Assembly (NCBI GenBank): GCA_945872065.1
Contig: CAMBYH010000004.1
Location: forward strand, 29,079-93,078
DNA from: Arsukibacterium tuosuense
GTDB taxonomy: Bacteria > Pseudomonadota > Gammaproteobacteria > Steroidobacterales > GCA-2729495
Direction: 5' to 3'
Length of the DNA stretch: 64,000 bases
Below, piece after piece: positions 1 through 8,730 of this stretch. Under the pieces are notes generated by a model. The model was not told the DNA's origin and made no database searches. It saw nothing but the letters and a program-made list of their open reading frames with translations. A program made the position numbers and the translations under genes. Within the stretch, counting starts at the first letter, position 1, and every line of letters starts with the position of its first letter.

Positions 1-2
1 CC

Positions 3-1109
3 GAGCCCGCCATGCTCTACTGGGGCCGGGCCATCCAGGGCTTCGGCGCTGGCGGCGTGGTCCCCATCGCGGCGGCCATCATCGGCAGCACGCTGCCGCC
101 GCAGGAGCGGGGTCCGGCGCTCGGCACCCTGGGCACTGTCTTTGGTCTGGCCTTCATCATCGGTCCGGTGCTGGGCGGATTGCTGTTGCCGTTCGGCTGG
201 CACTGGCTGTTCCTGATCAATCTGCCGATTGCCGCTGTACTGATCGCTGGCGCGTTTCGCCTGTTACCCGCGACCAAGCCCCCGGCCAGGAAGCCGCTTG
301 ACGTTGCGGGGATTGCAACGCTCTCGCTGTTGCTCACCGCTCTGGTCTTTGGTCTCAACGGGCTGGATACCACTGCCATCTTTGCCAGCCTGCTCTCCTG
401 GCCCGTCGCGCTGGCGCTGGTGCTTGCCCTGAGCCTGATGCCGGTGTTCTGGCGGATCGAAACCCGGGCTGTGGACCCGATCATTCGCCCAGGACTCTTC
501 AAGTCCGGTCCCGTAGTGATCGCGTCGCTGATCGGCGCCGGAATTGGCGCAATCCAGTCTGCTGGTACCTTTTACCCGGCGCTGGCGATTGCAGCGACCG
601 GCGTGTCAGCCAGCACAGCGTCGTGGCTGCTGCTGCCCGGCGTCGTCGGGGCGACCATTGCCTCGCCAGTTTCCGGCCGCCTGATCAATAGGGTGGGGAC
701 CCGCAGGATCGTCATCGTCAGCCTGGCCATGGTCGTGGCGAGCGTGCTCATGTTCGCCTTCGCACCGATCTCAATCCCGGTCTTTGTCCTGGCAAGCTTC
801 GTTGGCAGCACTGGCCTGGGCGGCGTCCTTGGCGCCCCCTTGCGACTCGTAATCCTCGACAATTGCCTGCCCGCCGAGCGGGGTTCTGCTCAGGGCATCC
901 TCAGCAACCTGACCTCAGTAGGTCGTCTGCTGGGCGCTACCTTCGTTGGCAGCGTTGCTGCCTCAGTTGGCGGGGGTATCGAGGGCTACCAGGCGGCCTT
1001 CATGGGCATGGTGGTGGTGGCAGCGGCAATGCTGGCTCTCGGCCTTGCGCTGACCCCCCCGGCAGCCAAACAGCCGCTAAACTCAGACCAGGCGCCAATG
1101 AGACCCTAG
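3..1109 (+). CDS. MFS efflux transporter, DHA2/EmrB-QacA type (5' end outside window)
   Basis: Inner-membrane drug or solute:proton antiporter of the major facilitator superfamily. The reading frame is open to the first bases of the window, so the N-terminal segments are missing and the first ATG (position 12) is internal. The visible start, RAIQGFGAGGVVPIAAAII followed by ERG..LG and GPVLGGLL, is the conserved segment of 14-helix DHA2 members, and about ten hydrophobic segments follow. A GRLINRVGTRR loop recalls the MFS cytoplasmic-loop motif. The substrate cannot be told. The stop lies just upstream of the Sco gene, so the two are probably co-transcribed. Family assignment is firm; specificity is unknown. 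Confidence 0.85.
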   Translation, partial: EPAMLYWGRAIQGFGAGGVVPIAAAIIGSTLPPQERGPALGTLGTVFGLAFIIGPVLGGLLLPFGWHWLFLINLPIAAVLIAGAFRLLPATKPPARKPLDVAGIATLSLLLTALVFGLNGLDTTAIFASLLSWPVALALVLALSLMPVFWRIETRAVDPIIRPGLFKSGPVVIASLIGAGIGAIQSAGTFYPALAIAATGVSASTASWLLLPGVVGATIASPVSGRLINRVGTRRIVIVSLAMVVASVLMFAFAPISIPVFVLASFVGSTGLGGVLGAPLRLVILDNCLPAERGSAQGILSNLTSVGRLLGATFVGSVAASVGGGIEGYQAAFMGMVVVAAAMLALGLALTPPAAKQPLNSDQAPMRP

Positions 1110-1120
1110 TCGGTCGGGAG

Positions 1121-1711
1121 TTGCCCCTGCGTTTTCACGGCAGAATACTGGTGACCCTGGCGCTGCTCGTCGCGACGGCAACCTGGGCGGAGCCGGCGCG
1201 GGTTCTCGAGGCCACCCCCCCCAAGGCTGTTACCGACTTCGAACTGACCAGCCAGGACGGCCAGCCCTTTCGTCTCAGTCAACTCCGGGGCTCTCCCGTG
1301 CTGGTGTTTTTCGGCTTTGCCCACTGCCCCGACATCTGTCCGATGACGCTGGGGCAACTGCAGGCCGTCGTCAGCTCCCCGGACATCGCGGCGAACCAGG
1401 CCCGCGTGGTAATGATCAGTGTCGACGGCGACCGGGACACCCCCGCCGTCCTAAAGCGGTATCTGGCGCCCGTATCCCCGGATTTCATCGGCCTGACCGG
1501 CAATCCCCGCAAGGTGCGGGACATTGCCGCGCAGTTTTCCGCCGTGTTCTTCCAGGGCATGCCCGCCGATGCCGCCGGCAACTATCTGGTAGAGCACACC
1601 TCCCAGGTGTACCTGCTGGACAAGCAGGGCCGGCTGCACAGCACGTTCTTCAATGCTCCCGCGGATGTCATCGCCGCGGCGACCCGGCAGGTGGGTCTGG
1701 CCAAGCCCTGA
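1121..1711 (+). CDS. SCO1/SenC family copper chaperone / thioredoxin-fold protein
   Basis: Periplasmic, probably membrane-tethered Sco protein. The family delivers copper to the CuA centre of cytochrome c oxidase or acts as a thiol reductant. The copper-binding CPDIC (CxxxC) follows a VFFGFAHC stretch at about residue 70, and the third ligand His is in VEHTSQVYLLD. An N-terminal hydrophobic segment ending in TWA looks like a signal peptide or anchor. No ATG is suitable. I chose TTG at 1121, which has GGGAG directly before it; GTG at 1151 is the alternative. The frame stays open further upstream but overlaps the transporter gene in another phase. No oxidase genes are nearby. Confidence 0.85.
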   Translation: MPLRFHGRILVTLALLVATATWAEPARVLEATPPKAVTDFELTSQDGQPFRLSQLRGSPVLVFFGFAHCPDICPMTLGQLQAVVSSPDIAANQARVVMISVDGDRDTPAVLKRYLAPVSPDFIGLTGNPRKVRDIAAQFSAVFFQGMPADAAGNYLVEHTSQVYLLDKQGRLHSTFFNAPADVIAAATRQVGLAKP

Positions 1712-1942
1712 AGCAGGGCACCTGCCTGGCACTGCCCCGGCGCAAGTGCAGGTCAGCGCGCACTCCTGTAGTGCACTGCGGGCCGGCAGCGTTCACCGGA
1801 TCCCTGTCGTTCCGTGACCGGGCCTCCATCAGGGCTGCTGGCACGAATCCTGCTTGAGGGTTCCCGGACGCGTGGTCACCGGCTCCAGGCCCCACCGCCG
1901 CGTGCGTCGAAACCTTCAACTCATCCAGGAGTGTCTCTGCCC

Positions 1943-2674
1943 ATGAAAGTTCTATTTTCCAGTCAGTTGGTGCGGGCAGCCGCAGTCGTTTCCGTGCTTG
2001 CCATTGGCGGCGTTACGTCGGCCTCCGCCGACATCGCCGGCAACATTGCTCTGGCCACGGACTATCGCTTTCGTGGCATTTCCCAGACCGACCGGGACCC
2101 GGCCGTCTCTGGCGGCTTCGACTTCACTGCCGAGAATGGCCTCTACGCAGGCATCTGGGGTTCCAACATCTCCTTCGGGGGTAGTCTGGAACTGGACTAC
2201 TACGGCGGTTATCGGGGCAAGATCAACGACGACCTCGGCTATGACGTCGGGTATGTTTACTATGACTATCCGTCCGAAGAATCCGGTGAGGACCTAGGCT
2301 ACGGTGAGGTTTATGCAAGCCTCTCCTTTAGCGGGGCCAAAGTTGGCCTGAACTACTCGAGCGACTACTTTGCCGGGACCGATCCCTACTGGTATCTCTA
2401 CGGCCAGTACTCCAGGGAGGTCATCGACAACGTCACCGTTAGCGGGAGCGTCGGCTATAACTCGTTCGACAGTTCCGAGGACATGGCCAGCTTCCTCGCG
2501 AGCGAAGATGATCCGGGTGACAACTATACGGACTGGAAAGTGAGCGTCTCCACCACCTGGCAGGGCCTGGGCTGGAGCCTGGCCTACGTCGACACGAACC
2601 TGTCCAAGAGCGACTGCGGCGGGTTGGACGTCTGCGACGTGACGGCGGTATTCACCATTTCGAAGTCACTCTGA
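1943..2674 (+). CDS. TorF family putative porin (gcw_chp family)
   Basis: Outer-membrane beta-barrel protein of the proteobacterial TorF/TIGR02001 family, 243 residues, the usual size. An N-terminal signal peptide ends near ASA|DIAG. The mature protein opens with the family hallmark ATDYRFRGISQT and continues with alternating aromatic-rich strands (YYGGYRG, YVYYDYP, YSSDYF). The ATG at 1943 is set by an AGGAG about 11 bases upstream and by the signal peptide it creates. It stands alone between the Sco gene and the convergent mfd. The 230-base gap upstream shows no further gene. The transported solute is unknown; a link to nutrient uptake is only a family-level guess. Confidence 0.85.
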   Translation: MKVLFSSQLVRAAAVVSVLAIGGVTSASADIAGNIALATDYRFRGISQTDRDPAVSGGFDFTAENGLYAGIWGSNISFGGSLELDYYGGYRGKINDDLGYDVGYVYYDYPSEESGEDLGYGEVYASLSFSGAKVGLNYSSDYFAGTDPYWYLYGQYSREVIDNVTVSGSVGYNSFDSSEDMASFLASEDDPGDNYTDWKVSVSTTWQGLGWSLAYVDTNLSKSDCGGLDVCDVTAVFTISKSL

Positions 2675-2680
2675 CGATCA

Positions 2681-2713
2681 GCCGCCCCCGGGGCCCGGGA
2701 GCCCGGGGGCGGC
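2681..2713. terminator. GC-rich hairpin between convergent torF-like gene and mfd
   Basis: A perfect 12-bp inverted repeat (gccgcccccggg / cccgggggcggc, loop 9) lies 7 bases after the porin stop, between two convergent genes. It lacks a proper T-run on either strand, so termination is inferred from placement and stem strength. Confidence 0.5.
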
Positions 2714-2748
2714 ATCGGGTTTCACATCCACTGGGCTCCATGCACCTG

Positions 2749-5700
2749 TCAGCGCTGCCGCTGCCCGACCGCCGTTGCTTTGGACGGTGCTTCCCGCGTC
2801 TCCTGATTCGCGAGCATTTCCCCGATCAGGGTCTCGACAAACGCAAACCGCTCCTGCGGGTCTTCCAGCTCGGCTGAAAACCGGAATTTCTGCTGCCGGT
2901 CGAGGCGGTAGGTCATCGGGTCGGTCCGCACCCGGGTCACGATCCAGGCGGGACTGAGCGTCGTTCGCGGGCCGAACTCGACAAAGCCGCCCACCGCGCT
3001 CGCATCCAGCCGGCGGATGGACAGGGGCTCCGCCCGCAGGCGCAGCGCTGTCATGCGGAACAGGTTGCGCGTGGCCTCCGGCAGCGGGCCGAAGCGGTCC
3101 ACCAGCTCCACCTGCAGTTCCCGCAGCGCCTCGTTGCTGCGGGCACTCGCGATGCGCTTGTAGTGCACGAGGCGCAGGTGTACGTCGTTCAGGTAGTCGT
3201 CGGGGAGCAGGGCGGGGAGGTGCAGGTTGATCTCGGTCACCGGCGCCATGGCTGTGTCCAGGTCCGGCTCCAGGCCCTCCTGCAGCGCCTTGACCGTCCG
3301 GGCCAGCATGTCGTTGTAGAGCTCGAAGCCGATCTCCTGGATCTGGCCGCTCTGGTCTTCGCCCAGCAGTTCGCCGGCGCCGCGGATCTCCATGTCGTGG
3401 GTCGCCAGCATGAAGCCGGAACCCAGGTCTTCCAGGGCGGCGATGGCATCCAGCCGCTTGATCGCATCGGCCGTCAGCGCTTCCCGGGGCGGTGCCAGCA
3501 GGTAGGCAAAGGCCTGGTGGTGGGAGCGTCCCACCCGGCCGCGCAGCTGGTGCAGCTGGGCCAGGCCGAAACGATCCGCCCGGTTGATGATGATGGTGTT
3601 GGCCGACGGAATATCGAGGCCGCTCTCGATGATGGCGGTGCACACGAGGATGTGGAAGCGCCGGTGGTGGAAGTCCAGCATGATCTGCTCGAGATCCCGT
3701 TCCCGCATCTGGCCGTGGGCCACTTCCATGCGGGCCTCGGGGACCAGCTCGGCGAGCTGGGCCGCGATCTTGTCGATGTCCTCGATATGGTTGTGGACGA
3801 AGTAGATCTGGCCGCCCCGCTTCAGTTCCCGGAGGCATGCCTCCCGCACCACCCGGTCCTCGAAGCGCGTAACGAAGGTCTTGATGCTCAGCCGGGTTTC
3901 CGGCGGCGTGGCTATCAGAGATAAGTCCCGCAGGCGGCCGAGGGCCATATTCAGGGTGCGGGGAATCGGCGTGGCGGTCAGCGTCAGTACGTCGGCCTCG
4001 ATGCGCAGGGCCTTGAGCCGCTCTTTGTCGCGGACGCCGAAGCGGTGCTCCTCGTCCACGATGATGAGCCCCAGGTTCTTGAAACGCATGTCGCCCTGGA
4101 GCAGCCGGTGCGTGCCGATGACGATATCCACACTGCCGGCTTCAGCGCCTGCCATGACCTTGCGGCTTTCCTGGGCCGAGCGAAATCGGGACAGCACCTC
4201 CACGGTGACCGGCCAGTCCGCGAAGCGGTCGGCAAAGGTCTGGTAGTGCTGCTGGGCCAGCAGGGTGGTTGGCACCAGGACCGCCACCTGCCGCCCGGAC
4301 GAGACCGCCATGAATGCGGCCCGCAGCGCCACCTCGGTCTTGCCGAAGCCCACGTCGCCACAGACGAGCCTGTCCATCGGTTTGCCGCTGGTGAGATCGC
4401 TGACCACAGCCTCGATGGCCCGGGCCTGATCCTCGGTGGGCTCAAAGGGGAAACCGGCGGCAAAAGCGGCGTAATCGTGCTGGGTCGCTGTCGGCCGGAC
4501 CGTCTGCCGGGCAGCGCGCTTGGCATAGAGTTCCAGCAACTCGGCCGCGACGTCCCGGATGCGGGCCGCTGCCTTGCGCCGCGCCTTGTCCCACTGATCC
4601 CCACCAAGCCGGTGCAAAGGGGCTTCTTCAGGCGAAGTTCCGGTGTAGCGGGACACCATGTGCAGCGAGGCAACGGGCACGTGGAGCAGGTCGCCCCCCG
4701 CGTACTCCAGGGTGAGAAACTCTGTGGGCAGGGTATCGATGGTGATGGTCGTCAGGCCCCGGTAGCGGCCCACCCCATGGTTCACATGGACGATAGGGTC
4801 GCCCCGGTGCAGGTCGGTGAGATCGCTCAGGATCTGTTCCGGATCCCGGACGCGACGCTGACGGCGCCGGCTGCGGGGCCGCTCGCCGTAGAGTTCCCTT
4901 TCCGTGATCAGCGCAATGTTGGCTTCCCGCAGGAGCAGCCCCTGGCTCAGTGGGGCGATGCCCACGAGCGCGGGCCGGTCCGAGCTGAGAAAATCCTGCC
5001 AGCTGGCCGCCTCGCCGGAGGGCACGGCTTCCTGGCGCAGGAGATCGGCAAGCATCTCCCGGCGCCCGGCCGACTCTGCCGCGAACAGAATCCGGCCCGT
5101 AAAGCTGCGGATGAACGCTCGCAACCGGTGCGTGGGCTCCTCGGCGTGGGGTTCCAGCAGCAGTTGCGGGAGCGGGGCCAGGCCCGCCGTGGCGGCGCGT
5201 TGCTCGCTGACGGTGGGGTCTGGTGTGCCCGGATCCAGCACCAGCAGCGGGGCGGCGGCGATCCGGCTCCGATGTTCGTCCGGCGTACCGTTGAGTTCGC
5301 CGGGCTCCAGCGCTGGGCGTTCCGAGTCTTCCCGGGAGTCCTGGTAACGCTCGTTGATCTGCTGCCACGCGGGTGCGAGTAGCGTTTCAGGATCTCCCAG
5401 CGTGATGGTGAGGCGGTCTTTTGGCAGGTAGTCCCAGAGCAGGGCAGTGCCTTCAAAAAAGAGTGGCAGGTAGTTTTCCACGCCCCCCGGCATGCGACCC
5501 TCGGACACTTCCCTGTAGATGATCGAGCGGGCAGGATTGCCCTCGAAGCGCCGCCGGTATGCCTGGCGAAACTGCTTGATGGCAACCGCATCCACCGGCA
5601 TCTCCCGGGCCGGGAGCGTTTCCAGGGACTGCAGCACGGTACCCGACAGCTGGGTGTCCGGATCGAACTGCCGCAGGCTGTCGATCTCGTCGTCGAGGAA

Positions 5701-6288
5701 GTCCACCCGCACCGGCAAGCCGGAGCCCATGGGGTAAAAGTCGAGGAGCGAACCACGCACGGCGAAGTCCCCGTGCTCCAGCACCTGGGAAACCCGCTGA
5801 TAGCCCGCGGCTTCGAGTTGCAAGCGCAGTTGCTCGGGGCGCAACTTCTGCCCGGCGGCCAGTGACACGCTATAGCCGCCGATGTACTTCACCGGTGGCA
5901 CCCGGGGCAGCAGTGTGGAAGCCGCCACGATCAGGGTGTCGATCAGCCCGGACGCCACATCCTTAAGGATCGTGAGGCGGCGGGAGATCAGGTCCTGGTG
6001 GGGGCTGAAAGTGTCGTAGGGCAGGACTTCCGTGTCCGGAAACAGCGCGATGCGCGCCGCGCCGCTGGCGAAGAAGCGCAGTTCCGCTTCGAGGGCTTCC
6101 GCCCGCGCGACCGTGGGCACGATGATTAGCCAGAAGGCTGGGCTGGATGGGCGCAGCGTGGCCAGCCCCAGGGCATGGGCGCAGTCGGCCAGACCCGCCC
6201 AGTCGCGGCGGCCGCCGGGGGCGGTGGGCAGCGGCAGGGGCAGGGGCAGGGGCAGCAGCGTTGGGGAAAGGGACGGGGTGCCGGTCAT
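2749..6288 (-). CDS. mfd: Transcription-repair coupling factor Mfd
   Basis: DNA translocase that removes stalled RNA polymerase and recruits UvrA to template-strand lesions. Its 1179 residues match the family (E. coli 1148). The order is a UvrB-like N-terminal module, an RNAP-interaction region near 480-550, a RecG-like SF2 motor with Walker A GDVGFGKTEV at about residue 645 and DEEH at about 743, then a C-terminal TRCF domain. The N-terminus carries an unusual Leu-Pro run from a short DNA repeat. It starts 57 bases after a small periplasmic protein gene and is probably transcribed with it. Very secure call. Confidence 0.97.
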   Translation of the reverse strand: MTGTPSLSPTLLPLPLPLPLPTAPGGRRDWAGLADCAHALGLATLRPSSPAFWLIIVPTVARAEALEAELRFFASGAARIALFPDTEVLPYDTFSPHQDLISRRLTILKDVASGLIDTLIVAASTLLPRVPPVKYIGGYSVSLAAGQKLRPEQLRLQLEAAGYQRVSQVLEHGDFAVRGSLLDFYPMGSGLPVRVDFLDDEIDSLRQFDPDTQLSGTVLQSLETLPAREMPVDAVAIKQFRQAYRRRFEGNPARSIIYREVSEGRMPGGVENYLPLFFEGTALLWDYLPKDRLTITLGDPETLLAPAWQQINERYQDSREDSERPALEPGELNGTPDEHRSRIAAAPLLVLDPGTPDPTVSEQRAATAGLAPLPQLLLEPHAEEPTHRLRAFIRSFTGRILFAAESAGRREMLADLLRQEAVPSGEAASWQDFLSSDRPALVGIAPLSQGLLLREANIALITERELYGERPRSRRRQRRVRDPEQILSDLTDLHRGDPIVHVNHGVGRYRGLTTITIDTLPTEFLTLEYAGGDLLHVPVASLHMVSRYTGTSPEEAPLHRLGGDQWDKARRKAAARIRDVAAELLELYAKRAARQTVRPTATQHDYAAFAAGFPFEPTEDQARAIEAVVSDLTSGKPMDRLVCGDVGFGKTEVALRAAFMAVSSGRQVAVLVPTTLLAQQHYQTFADRFADWPVTVEVLSRFRSAQESRKVMAGAEAGSVDIVIGTHRLLQGDMRFKNLGLIIVDEEHRFGVRDKERLKALRIEADVLTLTATPIPRTLNMALGRLRDLSLIATPPETRLSIKTFVTRFEDRVVREACLRELKRGGQIYFVHNHIEDIDKIAAQLAELVPEARMEVAHGQMRERDLEQIMLDFHHRRFHILVCTAIIESGLDIPSANTIIINRADRFGLAQLHQLRGRVGRSHHQAFAYLLAPPREALTADAIKRLDAIAALEDLGSGFMLATHDMEIRGAGELLGEDQSGQIQEIGFELYNDMLARTVKALQEGLEPDLDTAMAPVTEINLHLPALLPDDYLNDVHLRLVHYKRIASARSNEALRELQVELVDRFGPLPEATRNLFRMTALRLRAEPLSIRRLDASAVGGFVEFGPRTTLSPAWIVTRVRTDPMTYRLDRQQKFRFSAELEDPQERFAFVETLIGEMLANQETREAPSKATAVGQRQR
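6231..6256. repeat. Hexanucleotide tandem repeat in the 5' end of mfd
   Basis: About four copies of ggggca encode the alternating Leu-Pro run near Mfd residues 12-20. Six-base units keep frame, so copy-number change would only lengthen or shorten the disordered N-terminus. Confidence 0.7.
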
Positions 6289-6344
6289 AAGAACCCGCTC
6301 TTCGGCGGGCCGGTATTATCCCACCGATGGGGGGCGAGCGGGGC

Positions 6345-6638
6345 CTAGCGGCGAACCGAATGCAGGACGTGGTCGTACTCGAAGTAGACGCTGAAGCCGT
6401 TGTAGTCCCAGCGGGTGATCGGCGGCTGGCCGACAGCGCCAGAGCGTGTGGCAGGCGGTCCAAAGCGTGCTTCTACACTGGCCGTGCTGCTGCCACGCTT
6501 CGGCCGTTCGGTGCTGGTGGGTTGGGCCGCATCGACGCCCTCGATCAGCAGGGTGTCGGCCCGGGCGGTGCCGTAAGGGCTGAGTAGACCCCCGGCCATT
6601 GCCAGGATCAGGACGAAGGCTTGTGTGCTTGCAGCCAT
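6345..6638 (-). CDS. Conserved small periplasmic protein, possibly BamE/SmpA-like fold
   Basis: 97-residue protein with a signal peptide (hydrophobic segment, cleavage likely after ARA). The mature part has RGSSTASVEARFGPP and then VGQPPITRWDYNGFSVYFEYDHVLHSV. This pattern (a helix that starts with G/S-x-V-x-x-xFG-P, then beta strands with W-Y and a final V) resembles small BamE-like outer-membrane-associated domains, but there is no lipobox Cys. The ATG is well supported by AAGGAGAG about 6 bases upstream. It lies upstream of and in line with mfd and divergent from sfsA. The function is not established; the fold comparison is inference. Confidence 0.75.
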   Translation of the reverse strand: MAASTQAFVLILAMAGGLLSPYGTARADTLLIEGVDAAQPTSTERPKRGSSTASVEARFGPPATRSGAVGQPPITRWDYNGFSVYFEYDHVLHSVRR

Positions 6639-6726
6639 GCTAACCTCTCCTTACGCTTGCACGGCCGAATATAGCACTCGGTCTTCGCTTAGATAAACGA
6701 CCTATCCCATGGACTTGGCTGGATAA

Positions 6727-7461
6727 ATGAGCTACCCGCCTGGTTCTCACGGGATCCGCTTTACCACCCCTCTGCAGGAGGGCCGGCTGGTCCGCCGCTA
6801 TCAACGCTTTCTGGCCGACGTGGAACTGCCGGACGGGAGCACGGTGACCGCCCACTGCCCCAATACCGGGGCGATGCTTGGTTGCCAGACCCCGGACTCC
6901 CGAGTGTGGCTGAGCCCGGCAGCCCGGCCTGGCAGGCGTTGCCCGTTTACCTGGGAGCTGGTGGAGGTCGATTCGGGAACGCTGGTGGGGGTGCACACTG
7001 GCCGGACCAACCAGCTGGTCGCTGCTGCCCTGCGTGCAGGCCTGGTCGCTGAACTGTCTGGCTATACGGCGTTGCAGGCGGAGGTCTCTGTGCCCGAAGC
7101 GGGTGTGCGCTTCGACTTTGTACTGCGGGGACCGGGCTTGCCGGACTACTACCTGGAGGTGAAAAACGTGACCGCGGCTGTGACCGACCGACGCGCAATT
7201 TTTCCCGATGCGGTGAGCACGCGGGCCGCGCGGCATGCCCGGGAGCTGGCGGTATTACGCCGGGCAGGTGCACGGGCGGGGGTGCTTTTTTGCGCCCAGC
7301 GTGCCGATGTGGACGTCGTGGCACCCGCAGACGAAGTGGATCCGGATTACGGTCGGGCCCTGCGCGCGGCCGTAGCTGACGGAGTGGAGGTGCTGGCTAT
7401 CGGGGCGACGGTCTCCCCGGAGGGCATCTGGATCAATCGCCGGATCGCCGTGGAGCTCTGA
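6727..7461 (+). CDS. sfsA: SfsA, DNA-binding / sugar fermentation stimulation protein
   Basis: Conserved 244-residue cytoplasmic protein of the SfsA family, named for an E. coli multicopy effect on maltose use. It has an OB-fold-like N-terminus and a nuclease-like C-terminal core. Recognisable blocks are RRYQRFLADVEL, VTAHCPNTGAMLGC, HTGRTNQLV, FDFVL, YYLEVKNVT and FPDAVSTRA..H..EL, the last matching the core of the restriction-enzyme-like fold. It lies two bases before the first lolC/E gene, so translation may be coupled. Its exact molecular role is still unclear. Confidence 0.93.
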   Translation: MSYPPGSHGIRFTTPLQEGRLVRRYQRFLADVELPDGSTVTAHCPNTGAMLGCQTPDSRVWLSPAARPGRRCPFTWELVEVDSGTLVGVHTGRTNQLVAAALRAGLVAELSGYTALQAEVSVPEAGVRFDFVLRGPGLPDYYLEVKNVTAAVTDRRAIFPDAVSTRAARHARELAVLRRAGARAGVLFCAQRADVDVVAPADEVDPDYGRALRAAVADGVEVLAIGATVSPEGIWINRRIAVEL

Positions 7462-7463
7462 CG

Positions 7464-8717
7464 ATGCTGCGACCCGCCACGGTCTGGATTGCCCTGCGCT
7501 ACCTGGGAGCCCAACGAACGAACCAGTTTGCCTCGCTGGTGGCCCTGGCCTCCGTGGTGGGCGTGGCTCTCGGCGTGGCAGCACTGATCGTCGTGCTCTC
7601 GGTCATGAACGGCTTTGAGAACGAGTTGCGGTCCAGGCTCGTGGCGATCACCGGACACGCGGCGGTGCTGACGGGTAACCGGGAGCCGGCCTGGCGGGAG
7701 CTCCTCGCTGACGTCAAGGGGTTCCCCGGTGTGGAATCGGCAGCGCCGTACATCGAACTCGAGGCCATGGTGGCAGTTGGCGGTGAACTGGCCGGCGCCA
7801 TTATTGAAGGAGTAGACCCGACGCGCCGGGCGCCAATTGCCGGCCTTGAGGGTGCGCTGACCGGGGGTTCCCTTGGCGACCTCGCGCCCGGTTCCTGGCG
7901 GACCCTGATGGGGCGCGCCCTTGCCGTCCGCCTCGGCGTGGGCACCGGCGATACCGTGCGGGTACTGGTCCCCGCCCGGGATGCCCGGGGCCGCGTTACC
8001 TCCCGCCTCCGGGAACTGACCATTGCGGGAATCTTCGAGGTGGGTGTTCGGGACCACGATGCTGTCCGTCTGCTCATGAATCTCTCCGACGCAGCAGTGC
8101 TGGCTGGCCTCAGCGACAACGTCACGGGTATTCGTCTCCAGACCACCGACATCTTTGCGGCGCCACAGATCCTTCAGGGCTGGCTCGCGCAGTGGACAGC
8201 AGGTGGGCGGAGCGCGCCTGGCACCACCGACTGGACGCGGGACAACGCCACCTATTTCCGGGCGGTACGGATTGAGAAGACGATGATGACGCTCCTGCTT
8301 TCCCTGATCGTGGCAGTGGCGGCGTTCAATATCGTGGCCACTCTGGTGATGGTCGTCACGGACAAGCGGCCCGGGATTGCCATCCTGCGTACCCTCGGTT
8401 TCTCCCGGCGCGCAGTGGTGGCGATGTTTGCCCTGCAGGGCATCCTGATCGGCTGGGCAGGTGTGCTGATGGGCATTGGCGGCGGCGTCCTGCTGGCAAC
8501 CAACATCGGGACAGTGGCTCCGGCGCTGGAGCGCTTCTTCGGTTTTCAGTTCATGCCAGCTGATGTTTACTACCTGACCTCCCTACCTGCGGACCTGAAG
8601 GGTGGCGATCTTTTCTGGGTCAGCTTCATCGCACTGGCGCTGACGGCGTGTGCGACCATTTATCCCGCGCTGCGTGCAGCGGCTGTGGCCCCAGCTGAAG
8701 TTCTGCGGTACGAATAG
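7464..8717 (+). CDS. lolC: Lipoprotein-releasing permease LolC/LolE (first paralogue)
   Basis: Inner-membrane permease of the LolCDE ABC exporter, which extracts outer-membrane lipoproteins and hands them to LolA. Its 417 residues have the FtsX/MacB-type layout: a TM helix near residues 20-45 (ending in [13 protein letters not shown]), a large periplasmic domain of about 220 residues, then three TM helices with [25 protein letters not shown]. It is followed at once by a second paralogue and by lolD. Which copy is LolC and which LolE cannot be fixed by eye, so the symbol is tentative. Confidence 0.88.
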   Translation: MLRPATVWIALRYLGAQRTNQFASLVALASVVGVALGVAALIVVLSVMNGFENELRSRLVAITGHAAVLTGNREPAWRELLADVKGFPGVESAAPYIELEAMVAVGGELAGAIIEGVDPTRRAPIAGLEGALTGGSLGDLAPGSWRTLMGRALAVRLGVGTGDTVRVLVPARDARGRVTSRLRELTIAGIFEVGVRDHDAVRLLMNLSDAAVLAGLSDNVTGIRLQTTDIFAAPQILQGWLAQWTAGGRSAPGTTDWTRDNATYFRAVRIEKTMMTLLLSLIVAVAAFNIVATLVMVVTDKRPGIAILRTLGFSRRAVVAMFALQGILIGWAGVLMGIGGGVLLATNIGTVAPALERFFGFQFMPADVYYLTSLPADLKGGDLFWVSFIALALTACATIYPALRAAAVAPAEVLRYE

Positions 8718-8730
8718 GAACGCTGCCGGT

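Noticed and set aside
863..1120. Upstream extension of the Sco gene frame into the transporter gene
   Set aside because: The extra sequence is Arg/Gly/Pro-rich, overlaps real transporter coding sequence and would destroy the signal peptide.
4045..5382. Long open frame antisense to mfd
   Set aside because: A shadow of high-G+C codon bias; mfd motifs on the other strand are complete and this product has no recognisable domain or start signal.
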